A stretch of DNA of 64,000 bases from Opisthorchis felineus (Eukaryota > Platyhelminthes > Trematoda > Opisthorchiida > Opisthorchiidae): contig SJOL01005643.1 in NCBI GenBank assembly GCA_004794785.1, forward strand, positions 73,525 to 137,524, written 5' to 3'. The notes below the pieces were generated by a model that was given only the letters and a program-made list of their open reading frames with translations, had not been told where the DNA came from and ran no database searches. This document shows, in pieces, positions 11,965-22,860 of the stretch. The position numbers were made by a program, and so were the translations under genes. The first letter of the stretch is position 1. Each line of letters opens with the position of its first letter.

Positions 11965-13193
11965 AGTAGTTACAACTGAAGTACTTTTATTCTGTTGCCG
12001 AAGGGAATTTAAAAGTTCGATATCGCGTCTTGGCACCCAGGGCTATCAAGCAATCAAATCGTCCTACTGATTGTTGTGTTGAAATGGATCCAGGATAAAA
12101 AAAGTCAGCGTATCTCTATAAAGCGCTTCAGTAAATCGGGGGTGTCCCGGAATTCAGATTGATGATAACACACTTCCATGTTAAACAAAAACGACACTAA
12201 CTGAAAATTATCGCCTATTAAGGGTTGCAAAGTTATTGCGATCAGTGAGTTGGCTTGTGTTGTGGTGAGGTAGGCCATGATAAAACTGTTTTCAACAACC
12301 TTGTGCAAAGCTGAAGGTTCAGACCGTTTTGGCGCCTTGGTTTCACTGACAATATGGTCTACATGCCACTTCATATCTACGTGATTTGAAGCTCATTCCA
12401 CTGCGATGCGTTGACACTTCCACTGTGGGTATGGGAGGATTCTTGTGATCAGAGCGCGCAGTAGTGTGCACCAGCTCTATTGTATCTAACATGACCTCAT
12501 GATAATTCCTCCATTCATTAGCTTACTTCGCCTTTTGACTTTTGACTCTTCACTTGTTTTACTTATCTGTACCTGCCACTCACCTTGTCGAAAAGGCCGT
12601 CGCGTCCGACTCTTGTGTATTGGCATGTGTGTGTGTGAATGTGTGACCTCCCCATGCGCGTTCATGTCCCGTTTACTGAGCCTGTCTTGACTTGTCTTCT
12701 CATGAGTTCCGTGTGATCGCACCGCCAATGAGAATCACGAGACTGTCGTTGGAAAGGACGACCGCAGCCCACATTACTGAGCCAACAATCCGCTCGCCGT
12801 TGTTTGGTATGCGGATGTTGACACTGCACTGTGCTGGTCAGTCAGTGACTTGTACACTTGCTGATGCTTCGAACGTGGACAATTGAGGTTTGTTGTATGC
12901 ATTTGCCTACCCTTGTGTTAATAGTACCGCAGAATTTTGAACCCAATTCTTCCTTTTGATATTCGGGATTGTCGAACCTACGCGTCACTCAAAGTTCCTT
13001 ATCTAGAATCTCAACAAGCTCCTGACTAGGGGTACCGTATGCACCTGAAACAAGTTTATCGCACACTGCCGCAGGATTGCCTTAGTCACACCACATAGGC
13101 CAGGAAGAGGTCCTAATAACGAGAGAGCGTTTTAGGTGGCACGCCGCCCCCTCATCCACGGTAATTCTTCCAAGTGAGACCCAACCCACTACC

Positions 13194-13503
13194 AGGGTAA
13201 AGAAGAAAGCCCTTCGCCGCGGAGTTGTTCATTAGGGAACACCAACTAAACAGTTGCAGACTATTGGACAGGAAAGTCAAACTCTCATATGCATCTTGTT
13301 TTTAAAAAACAATATGCGTCTTCTTCTTGAACGAGTCTTCTTGAATTCTCCTGGATATTCATTGACTATCACGCAATTGTAAACGAATGCTGCAAAGCAG
13401 TTCCGCAAATTCCGTAATAAATCCCACCTTCTATTAGATCAAGGCGGAGTTACGAGAAAACACACTACTCGCGTGCCTCATCAGTAGCACCCACCGTTAC
13501 ACC
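13194..13503 (+). repeat. Repeat H, copy 2 of a direct pair
   Basis: Direct copy of 11664-11964, 1.5 kb downstream, with small insertions around 13315. Confidence 0.75.
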
Positions 13504-13975
13504 AGGATAATTCGACAGTGATCAATATTTGGGAGGAGTAATGTACTTCTCTAACCATCGGCCACAGACTAATCACAGTAGGTTTAGTCGCATTCTGAAA
13601 TAACCTACCCATAAGGCAAACTTCACGGAGAGGACATCTAACCGTACTGGCTCCATTCGTGATTTTTTTGTGCTATACAGCTGCCTGAATTTATAAAATT
13701 GTCCCGCCCTCGTTTCACCGTCTAAATCTGTTCTCTAGTACATCTCAGTGTCTAGACAGTCACTTAACAATGTGCGTTGAGCAGTCATCAATTCAAGTCA
13801 GTTCTAGTGCAAGCAGGAGACGTACATGGTGTGCGCTTCTACCAGGTGGAACGCCCTGGTGCGTCCGGAACGTAGCTTGGATTTATGCTGACACCACCAC
13901 TATTACCATAGGTGTTTTGGGGAGAGTGAGAACTTGAGATACGAAATTATTGTGTAAAAAACAGGTGCAACCTGA

Positions 13976-14060
13976 TCGTTGGTTTGTTTACCGAGCTGGG
14001 CAATTTGATTGCGGGCGTTTCATCACCAACCGGGATGGCATCATCAGTGCGTTGTTAGGG
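13976..14060 (+). repeat. Single-arm relative of the foldback element
   Basis: GTTGGTTTGTTTACCGAGCT, GGGCAATTTGATTGCGGGCG and TTTCATCACCA, then GGCATCATCAGTGCG, follow the left arm and loop of the 20.15-kb element. Confidence 0.55.
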
Positions 14061-15042
14061 GGTGTAGTGGAGCGTAGCGATGAATCGGTGGTTGCGCAAC
14101 ATTGTGCGTGTAGTGTGTCCTGTCCAGTCGATTGCTAAGATGATTCGCCTGATTACCCCTAGACGAAGCCCTAAACTGATTGGTGAGCAACTGTCAAATT
14201 CACATTGGCGTATGGAGAAGGGTGCCGTGAACGTGTGAACCAGTTTATTGAGACAACTGAGAAGGTCGTACCAGGGCCTAAAGAAAGGTAGCTGACTGGT
14301 TGGAGTATATTCGGGAACAAACTGCTGAAAACCAATGAGCTTTGCACAGCATGGAAGGATCCGTTTACCACACAGTTATGCTGTCCAATTTTCCTGCCCA
14401 TAACCATTTTCACAATCACTCCGCTCAGATGACAGTTCTGTCGTTCGGTGTCAAATCTCAGCTACCCCCCAGATGGATTGATAAATTGTCGACGCCATTC
14501 CAGTTTGAATGCCCATATGATCAAATAAAAAATTCATGCCAACACACCCAGATAATACAGGTTGGTTTTGGGAAGAATTAATGGACATATCAGACCAGCC
14601 CTTCGCGACTTTGCCACGACTAAAGTGCCGCTTGGCATCTGAGCACTACTCGACTAGCACCGCTAGACTTCCTAGGCTGGCAGATGTCCGATTTCTTCAG
14701 CTGATATGTTCCGAGTGGTAAGATACTCGATAAATCGAACTATTCCTCTTTGCCCAACGCAACTTATATAAGTAAACTGCAACTACTACCTTACTTTACT
14801 ATTGTATAGTAAGTACATCATTATATTAGCTCAGGGTGTCATCGTAAAGGAGGGGTTCAGATACTGAGTTCAAGATCCCGCTGGTAACCAGTTTGTTTTC
14901 ATATTGTTCATTGAAGACATTCAACTCCTACTCTCTTGAGGTTCTGTCACCAAGTGGAACTCAGGCAACTAAAGTGCCGAGTTCACTGAAAATCCACAAA
15001 CCCAATAAGCCACTGAGATTCATACTATGAAAGCAGGTTTAC

Positions 15043-15256
15043 TCAACCACCTACACCACCACCACCACCAACAACAAACACAACACCACCAGCATCAGCA
15101 CCAGTGCCACCAACAGCACCAGCACCGGCACCAGTGCCACCAACAGCAGGAGCACCGCCGCCAAGGGCACCAGCACCGCCACCAAGGGCACCAGCACCGG
15201 CACCGCCACCACCAGCACCAGTGCCACCAATAGCACGAGCACCACCAAGAACAAAA
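15043..15256. repeat. Minisatellite of CACCAN/GGTGCT-type units
   Basis: About 210 bp of imperfect 6- and 9-mers (CACCAC, CACCAG, GCACCA, GCCACCAA) with strong strand asymmetry. It yields a His/Gln-rich frame on one strand and a Val/Leu-rich frame on the other; both are products of the repeat. Confidence 0.9.
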
Positions 15257-16484
15257 AAATTAGCGTGAAGCCTGTTTAGTCTTTTATATCACATCCTAGA
15301 AAAGCTCCATACCATAGTGTTCGAAGAATTCTCTCGAAATTTGGCGGATGCGAACACTTTGTCCATGTTCGGACTAAGGGCCTGCTATTGGACGGTCCTT
15401 TTGAACCCTAAGGTTGCCGATCTATTTTAGCTGTGATTAAAAAAAACAGAAAGTGGTAGCATTGCAAAAACCAAAATTTGACAAACTTCATGTTAGGATA
15501 TTCTCATTTATACTTCTGAGGAAGATTGAAGTTTATTTTTCGGTCCCAGTAATACACACCACAATTTGTCGATGTCCTACGAGAACGCGTTAAATAACAG
15601 GTTAGCCTTCCCTGACACTGCTCAAATGACCCGCGTTGTATATTTTAAAGCCAGGGCGCTCACTTTCAAGTCTTATACCTCTAGCTTTCAAAAATGGCTT
15701 ATTAAGGACACAGGGCTAGAAGAAATTGAACTCGTCATAGTCTGTGCAGTTGAGACGAGTTCTTGAAACCAACTCTGTTGGAGGGTAGCTATGCGGAACG
15801 TCTTGTCCGAACGGAGAGCTTACACAGTGCTTAAGCGAACCTGGTGGCTACTGCAGAACGAAAAAGGGCTTCTCGTAATGACTGCCTGAGTGTGATTGTA
15901 TTTTTGCAAACAATAAACATGAACTAATGGCAACCGGAGGCTGAGCATTCGTGGCTGCGAAACTAAGGATAATTCAGGTCACCTTACCTCTGACAATTCG
16001 ACCTAGTCATCCTCGAAGGAAAAACTTTTCTACATCCCATTTCACCTATCAGTTTGCATGGCAGAACCGACAGTCGTCTCTCTTAAACGACACAATGGGG
16101 AAACAACCACCCGATCACCAGCCTACAATCCAGAGCCCAGCATTACGGGCCATCTGGTTACTCCAGACATCACTCACTGCTCCATTGCGCCCGAGATAAC
16201 GCTGCAGTCAGCCGTTTCTGTGCCTCCAGCGGATATTCGCTCAGAACATCTGTCTATCTTAGCAATAATCTTGAAATGCCCCTGAACCCTCTGAATGTCC
16301 TCATGTAAGCATGCGCAGGCATGATAGCTCACAAAGCTCTAACTTCATTGTGATCACGGCAAAGTGTGAATCTAGGTCAGGTCATTGAAGTTGATCAGGT
16401 GACGAGGTGAAGTGACGGCGAACTGGTGTTTGCCGGCGGGAAAAATATTTTCCAGGTATGAATTGGAAAGAATTTAGACGTTTA

Positions 16485-16660
16485 GCACACTATTCATAAG
16501 GTTGTTGAAAACTCTTCGACCGCCGATGACCGTTTTACCCCTTTTGAGGTTGAGCGCCTTCCGTCAAATTGGATGCAGTCGGCGAAATGCACTCATTTGG
16601 CTTTAACGGTGGATTCAACCGAATCCACCTGATTCCTGATGTCCTTCTTCAGGCAGGGCT
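16485..16660 (-). repeat. Repeat C, second half
   Basis: CATAAGGTTGTTGAAAACTC and GACCGTTTTACCCCTTTTGA, reverse of the consensus end of the unit. Confidence 0.6.
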
Positions 16661-17811
16661 TATATCTCCACACTCTTTGAATTAGTCTGTTGCTTGCTTG
16701 CGAAAACTCCAACACAGAATTCACAAAAACGGTAAACATCGACTACGGCTCTCCAAACGCGTATAAAACAGTAGAGTTGATTTGTTTGAAAGGAAACACA
16801 GTAAAGAAGATTGGATAATGTAATTCGACGTTTAGGCGACCAGGATTCACCTTGGTCCAGATAACTGACCTAGTCGGAATACACCACATAAACTGCAACA
16901 CTCTTCCAAACAGCTCGACTCCGTTGTCCAACTTCAGCGGGGGACCCATTCCGTCCATCTGGGTATCTTAAGAAAAGCCTGGTTGGGACAAATCCCATAG
17001 CAGAATGTAGAGTTCCTGGCCATCAAGGTAATATTGCAACATGACGGCTACAGCTGGACGTTCTATCTGAAAACTCTCCTATGGAGGTTGTTCCAACCGG
17101 CAAAGAATAATATCGTTCCTTAGCCTTTCAGAACTTGTAAGCTCTCTCTATGTTTGCGGTTACACAGAGCCAGGTAGAAAGACTTATTCTCGATCCTGAC
17201 TTCCCATATTAGATGGGAAATTGGACAACTTCATTAGTTATCAGTTCTACCCGTTAGGCTAATCATCCCAGAGGCGCTGTTGGTAAACCAGGCGAGGGAA
17301 GGCTTGAAATTTGTCCACATTCATTTTCGTCATCCCTAACTTGAGCTGGAGATTCTGGCCTTACCAACTTTTCCACCTGAGCGGTCTCATTTAAGATGAA
17401 CCTTGTTTTGAATCACTGCACACAATCTACTTTCTTGATTAAACTTTTTTAAAGTCCAGTTGACCGCACCCAGGACAATCAGTAAAATTGGAACAGTCAG
17501 TTTGGGTTGCCCCGTAGTGTGGCCTAACCTTCTATTAGGTTTTATTCAACAAGAGTTAAAATAAATTTTGAACAGTTTGAGCCAGCATCTGTGTGCGCGG
17601 AGCGGTGCTTTCACATGGGTTTATGCTGCTTGTCACCTGACAATATTTCATGTGAACGACCAAATTTTCAGCACACTACTCCGCACCTGGTATCCGATGC
17701 AGTCGATATCGTGTGTGTGCTGGAGCGTCAGCTGAATTTCTCACCCGGAAACGAGAGTCTGCTCAAGTTTTAGCGACGCATTGGTGAGTGTTTGCATTTC
17801 TAAAAAAAAAT

Positions 17812-17998
17812 CAAATCGTTCAGCTGTAGCAGCCTTTCGGCGCCTAGCTGCCATGTCACCCGAAGGAAGCACGAGGGCTGGGATACTGCCAGGTTGCCCA
17901 AGCCTAGACAGGAGCAGTCGAGATGCTGAGGGCGGATTCAAACCACGGACCTTCCGATCAGTAAGCTCACGCCTTAACCACCGAGCTATCCTGAGGCA
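17812..17998 (-). mobile_element. tRNA-derived SINE, family A
   Basis: Reverse-oriented copy. Plus strand shows CGTTCAGCTGTAGCAGCC, CCCGAAGGAAGCACGAGGGC, TTCAAACCACGGACCTTCCG and CCACCGAGCTATCCTGAG. Both Pol III boxes are present. Confidence 0.85.
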
Positions 17999-18499
17999 TG
18001 TTGAGCTGGCAGAATCTACAACCACTGATAAAGGGCCGGTGCCATTTTTTTCATGTAATTCAACAGCATGTGAATATGACTTCTTTCGCCCATTTCAGTT
18101 TACCTCTGATACTCTGTGAGCTCTTCAAACATGGACTGATGTCCACTCGGTTAAATACCGACGATGCCTCATTTTTGGTCTGTCTTAGTTTTTCTAACTG
18201 TAGGCACAACCCCGGAGGTCACTCAAACTTTGGCGTCTCTAAAGAGCAAACATCATCGGGGAAAGTGGTTCGCCTTCCTCATGAGGTTCCATGTTGGGAG
18301 CTAGACTGTTTGGAGATCACACTGCACATAGTCGTGGAAATAATACCGTTTCATTGGGCCATACGCAGACGAGATTAGGTTTTATTCCAAAGGTACTCAC
18401 TTCGGGTAAATGATTACCGTGATTTTCATCCATTCACAAACTACTTTGGTGCCGAGAAGAGACCCGCACAAACCGTTCATTGATTACTTTCTTCAGGCG

Positions 18500-18625
18500 A
18501 GTGTGCTGCACAGAGACCGTTTCATGTTTCATTTGGCATTATATTCGACATATCGACGTATATATTTTTCTTAACCTAATACACTACTCGGAATGTTGCT
18601 GAAAACTGTTCGAACGTCCACCACT
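18500..18625 (-). repeat. Repeat C, junction fragment
   Basis: GTGCTGCACAGAGACCGTTT, ACACTACTCGGAATGTTGCT and GAAAACTGTTCGAACG: the reverse complement of unit end joined to unit start. Confidence 0.6.
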
Positions 18626-19361
18626 GGACTACGATAAAAACGGAAGTCATTCAAGAGGCATGTTAGGACTGCGATAAGCCGAACACAATGGAGACAAGCA
18701 CACCGCGTGGAATTTAGTGAGTCACGGAATGCCCTCTTCCGGAATTCCGAGTAGAATTTCATCCCCGTGTTAAGAATTAAGTCTGGGAAGTATGTTAGTC
18801 AGCCAGACAAACAAGGCTGACAACTTTTCTTTCTAATCCCTCGTTTCTGAAACGCCCGAACGCTTCAATTCCAAACTGGTTGAAATCGCTGGATTCAGAA
18901 ACCCTTTAGGGACAAAGAAGTTTCGTCGAACTAGCCACTGTTTTCCGCCAGATATCGTGTCATTTCACTCCATATAGTGACTGACTTGTACGACTAACCT
19001 TGGTCAAATCGTCTTCTTCTCCAATATGGCAGGTGTTTCTACCAACTGACCATATGTTGTTTTCATTTGTTTACGGATCTGAATGTTTTCTTTTTAAACC
19101 GCGACCCATTGGAGTGACAGACGAACGACGCATACGGGTTCTCCTGCCTCATAAATGACGGCCGTTGGTGGTCAAAATCACCACGGTATGTACATGCCTA
19201 TACATGTGTTAGAACGTGGAGAAGTATGTCAACATCAAGCAAGTGTTAACCGTCAAACATATTCCACGCGCGCAGATGTGTACTGCACTTGATGATGTAG
19301 GGTTTGTGTCGGATCACTTTTAACGATTTTCCACAGCGACGGTGCTATCTGAACTCTATAC

Positions 19362-19659
19362 AACGGCGAGGTTGTTCGAATATCGTACCAAATGAAACAT
19401 GAGACGGCCTTTGTGCAGCACATTCAGTTGAAGAAGATCATAAACGAGAGATTCACTTGAGTCTCCCGTGAAAGCCAAATTGATTTGCAAATGAGTGTAT
19501 TTCTCGAAATCAGTCCAATTTGGGTTCAAGTAGAATATAAGGTTGGAGGAAACTCGGGGACTGCGCCTACCTGATGAGCCCCAAGAAAGGCGAAACCGGT
19601 CGTGGGCTGTCGAAGAATTTTCAGCAACCTTATGAGTAGTGTATAACAGCGAGGTTGTT
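19362..19659 (+). repeat. Repeat C, full-length copy
   Basis: CGAATATCGTACCAAATGAA, CAGCACATTCAGTTGAAGAA, TTTGATTTGCAAATGAGT-like sequence, GACTGCGCCTACCTGATGAG and TTTTCAGCAACCTTATGAGT. AACGGCGAGGTTGTT at the start and AACAGCGAGGTTGTT at the end differ by one base. Confidence 0.75.
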
Positions 19660-20150
19660 TTTTCTACATCAGTGGGGCACTGTCCAATTTATATATGTGT
19701 GGACGATTCTGTGGTTGTATATGCCATTTTGGTGCACAATTGGCGGTCTGGGTGGGGATTTCTGAACAGTCTGCTTACAGGGCATTACTTCTTTGACCCA
19801 ACATTTGATGTTGTGTTATTTTTCCAAGAATGTCACATCGTCGGATGATTTGGGAGATTCTTGTGCCACCTAATGAAACTTCGTTGCCTAGGCAACAGGG
19901 TATATGGTTCCATATGGTTCCACAGTACTTTCGAATGCTACGGGGATTTCTGGGCTCCAAGCGTCCTAGTCACTGGATTGGACAAGACTGTGTGATTGAA
20001 TGGCACCGCTGAATTTTCTTCTACAAGGCTATCTGAAGTTGGCAGTGCATCCCAGCTGACCGAGAATACTGGGGGAACTGAAACAGACCAACGGCATTCA
20101 GTTTGAAGGATGATGGAGAAAACATTCACCAAATTCCAGGGCTTGTTGGC

Positions 20151-20367
20151 TGGTTTGTTCAGTGGGCTGGGAAATTTGGTTGCAAGCATTTTATCACCAG
20201 TCGAGCTGACATCATCAGTGTGTCCGTGAAATCATCAGGTCGAGCTGAGTGAGTTGGCTCTATATGGACCACGAATTTGCAACACTCGTGCACAACCAAC
20301 TGCTGATATCTCCTCCACTGGTGATGAAACGTTTGCAACCAAATTGCCCAGCTCAGGGAACAAACTA
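20151..20367. repeat. Foldback element: two 50-bp inverted arms around a 117-bp loop
   Basis: Arm 20151-20200 (TGGTTTGTTCAGTGGGCTGG onward) is matched at 42 of 50 positions by the reverse complement of 20318-20367 (CTGGTGATGAAACGTTTGCA onward). Single-arm relatives occur at 13976-14060 and 22755-22860. Confidence 0.7.
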
Positions 20368-21224
20368 GCAGCCAGCGTTACAACCTAAGCTACCAACATT
20401 CTTTTCAATTGCCTTCCAGGAATTATATTGCAAAAATGGTCCTTGTTTGCGAGTAGAACTTTTGTGCATCTTCCGCATCGTTTCTCAATATTCTGTTTGT
20501 TTCCTGAGGTAAATTAATCGAGTTGCGCATGTCGGGTTAGGCATGAAAAGCCAAAGACCAGAAAGTAATAACATGCGGGATGTTACTAGTGCTGCAGCGA
20601 TATCCTTGGAAATTTTGGGAATGGATGACCGTGCTAGGAAAGGGTTTTCCTGATGAATTTGTAAAGTCTGTATTAGTGGAAAAGTTGCGATCTTCGTAAA
20701 GATGGTCGCATTCGTCAGTTGTTAGTGGGCTCAGGTCAACTTTAGGTTAGATCCTTGGTTTACAGAAGATGTAGTCTGCTTGAGTAGCACTTAAGAAACT
20801 TGGATGCACTCAATTGCTTACAATCAACAAGGCCTTCATGAGAGATGCACCTCTAAAGAACCTCTGGGATAGGTTCGCAGAGGCAGATGGTTCTCCTTCA
20901 AAGATTCTACCCTAAAGATGGTCTGGAAACAGTATGTTGTCTAAAGTGGTGTGATTTTCCTCCGGATAATAAGTGATACTTTTTGGGTTCTCCACCAACA
21001 GGGGGAGGTTTAGAACGGAGCAAGACTGTAAGTGAATTAGCGGGTGCGGGGATGAAGCCTCGGAGTACTTCAAAGCATTTCCGCTTATATTGTGGTCCTA
21101 TCAGGAATGCGAATCGTAAACAGTTATGGACAGAAATCCGCCAGCCGATACTCCAGCAAGGTCTTCCCGAAGATTAATCAAAGGTAAGTATTTAACTACC
21201 TTGTTAGGTCTTAACTTCTGAAAC

Positions 21225-21565
21225 TGTTGTGGATCACAGTCTTCTAAATGCCTTCTTAATACCGTGAACCCAAGTCTGGATAGCCGCTTGATAGCCTGAT
21301 GCGCTTAGCCAAACCAGAAAGCCAATGAACGTGCGAATCAGCTGACCTATTGAACACTGACGCGTACAGGCGTGTGGTGTGCAGCCGAAAACGGGCTGTT
21401 TATAAAGCTCACGTGGAAAGTTCTAGGCGGGTCAAAAAGTGATGCTAAAAGTAGAACTCATCTGTCAAGGGCAAGTGAAGAACAACCAATAAAGTCTGTC
21501 TCAACGAAAACGGTTATTCCATTGGCAGATGTGTGGTCCAGTTACGTTCGGAGCTGGTTCTCCTA
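21225..21565 (-). repeat. Long interspersed repeat, arm 2 of an inverted pair
   Basis: Reverse-complement partner of 6121-6446, about 15 kb away. Family unknown. Confidence 0.8.
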
Positions 21566-22104
21566 GTAGAAACCCAGCGTGTACGACAGTTTAGGAAACA
21601 GTCAATTATAGGACACTCAAGGGAGGACTCGGAACCGCAAGTCTGGGGCATTATGAGAACACCACTCAGGATGTATTTTCTTGGGAGATGTAACGATGAC
21701 CATCTTGAGTCCGAGGATGATGACTTGTAAGCATTTAACTTGGGCGTGACAAAGTTTGGTTTCTGTGATTGGCCCTCTGTTTGATAAGAAATCACGTGTA
21801 AGTTGTACGTGGAACTCACGGGTAAATACTCTCTGGAAAAGGGAAAGTTGCACGGGTCAATGGGTCACGCGGTTAGGTAGTGTCAGACAAGTTTGTGGAA
21901 CCGGATTTTTTCGTTGGGCTACTCAAGTTCGGATTTCGCACAGGTTTCTTTAGGACACTTAGTTGCGGATCATGCTGTTGGATTTCAATTGCTTTCTGGA
22001 TCGATAATAGTCTGGACCGTACCAGTTGTGATCGGTTCTGAGATATTCAGTGTGTGACTTCGAAAGCGTACACTATGTCTATTGCTCTCCGAAGAGTTTC
22101 CGGT

Positions 22105-22560
22105 AACCTTGTGAGTAGTGTGTTCCATCTAGACAGTGTACTGTGATATCTCAAATATCGTACCAACTGAAACACGAGCCAGTGACCTTTTGCAGCACGT
22201 TAAGTTGATGAGCATCATAAACGACAGATTCGGCTGGGATTCAGTTGTCTCCCGTTACAATCAATATGGTGCGCAAATGAGTCTAGTTGTCCAATTTCGT
22301 GCAATTTGAGTTCAAGCAGAAGGCAAGGCTGACGGAAGCTCGGGGATTAGCCCACATTATGAGCCTCATGAAGGGCGAAACCGGCCGTGCGCTGTCGAGC
22401 AGTTGCAAGCAACTGTCTAGGCAATCTAATGCGGTGTGTCGAACGCCGTACGAACTTAAACACAAAGCGGTCTGTGTGCGACACACTCATTTGAAGAATG
22501 TTATAAAAGGGAGACTCTCTCGTTAAAACAAAATAAGTTGGTAAATAAATATATTTCCCG
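22105..22560 (+). repeat. Repeat C, tandem array of about 1.5 units
   Basis: Unit end (GGTAACCTTGTGAGTAGTGT) is followed by a whole unit and then the start of another. CGTACCAACTGAAACAC at 22159 recurs as CGTACGAACTTAAACAC at 22447, a period of 288 bp. Confidence 0.7.
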
Positions 22561-22754
22561 AAAAATATCCCTCTATTCGATCCACACAGGAGTGACCTTT
22601 AACTGTCCTAATGTAGAAAACGACCACGATTTTTCCGTCTGGTTCAATCAAACCTTGGAATACATTTTGGATACCGCTGATCCTTAAGTGAAAAAATAGG
22701 TAGACTTTTACACTCGAGGTATATTTGAGACGCACTCACCAACGATCTGACTAT

Positions 22755-22860
22755 GTTACCTCGACTGGTGGTAAAACGTTTGCAAAAAAATTGTCAGGCT
22801 CCGCGAACAGTTCGACCAACATTTGAGCAACCTGAGCTACCAGCATCCCCTTCTATATCA
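22755..22860 (+). repeat. Single-arm relative of the foldback element
   Basis: GACTGGTGGTAAAACGTTTG, then AACCTGAGCTACCAGCAT, matching the right arm and its downstream AACCTAAGCTACCAACAT at 20386. Confidence 0.55.

Larger units (their letters stand above)
14061..17811. other. No gene seen apart from repeats
   Basis: Contains the minisatellite at 15043-15256 and repeat C at 16485-16660. The remaining frames are under 85 codons with no motif. Confidence 0.55.

Noticed and set aside
15027..15254. His/Gln-rich protein or Val/Leu-rich membrane protein
   Set aside because: Both are readings of the minisatellite on opposite strands.
17741..18378. Overlapping frames on both strands as genes
   Set aside because: The first part is SINE translation; the rest has no motif.
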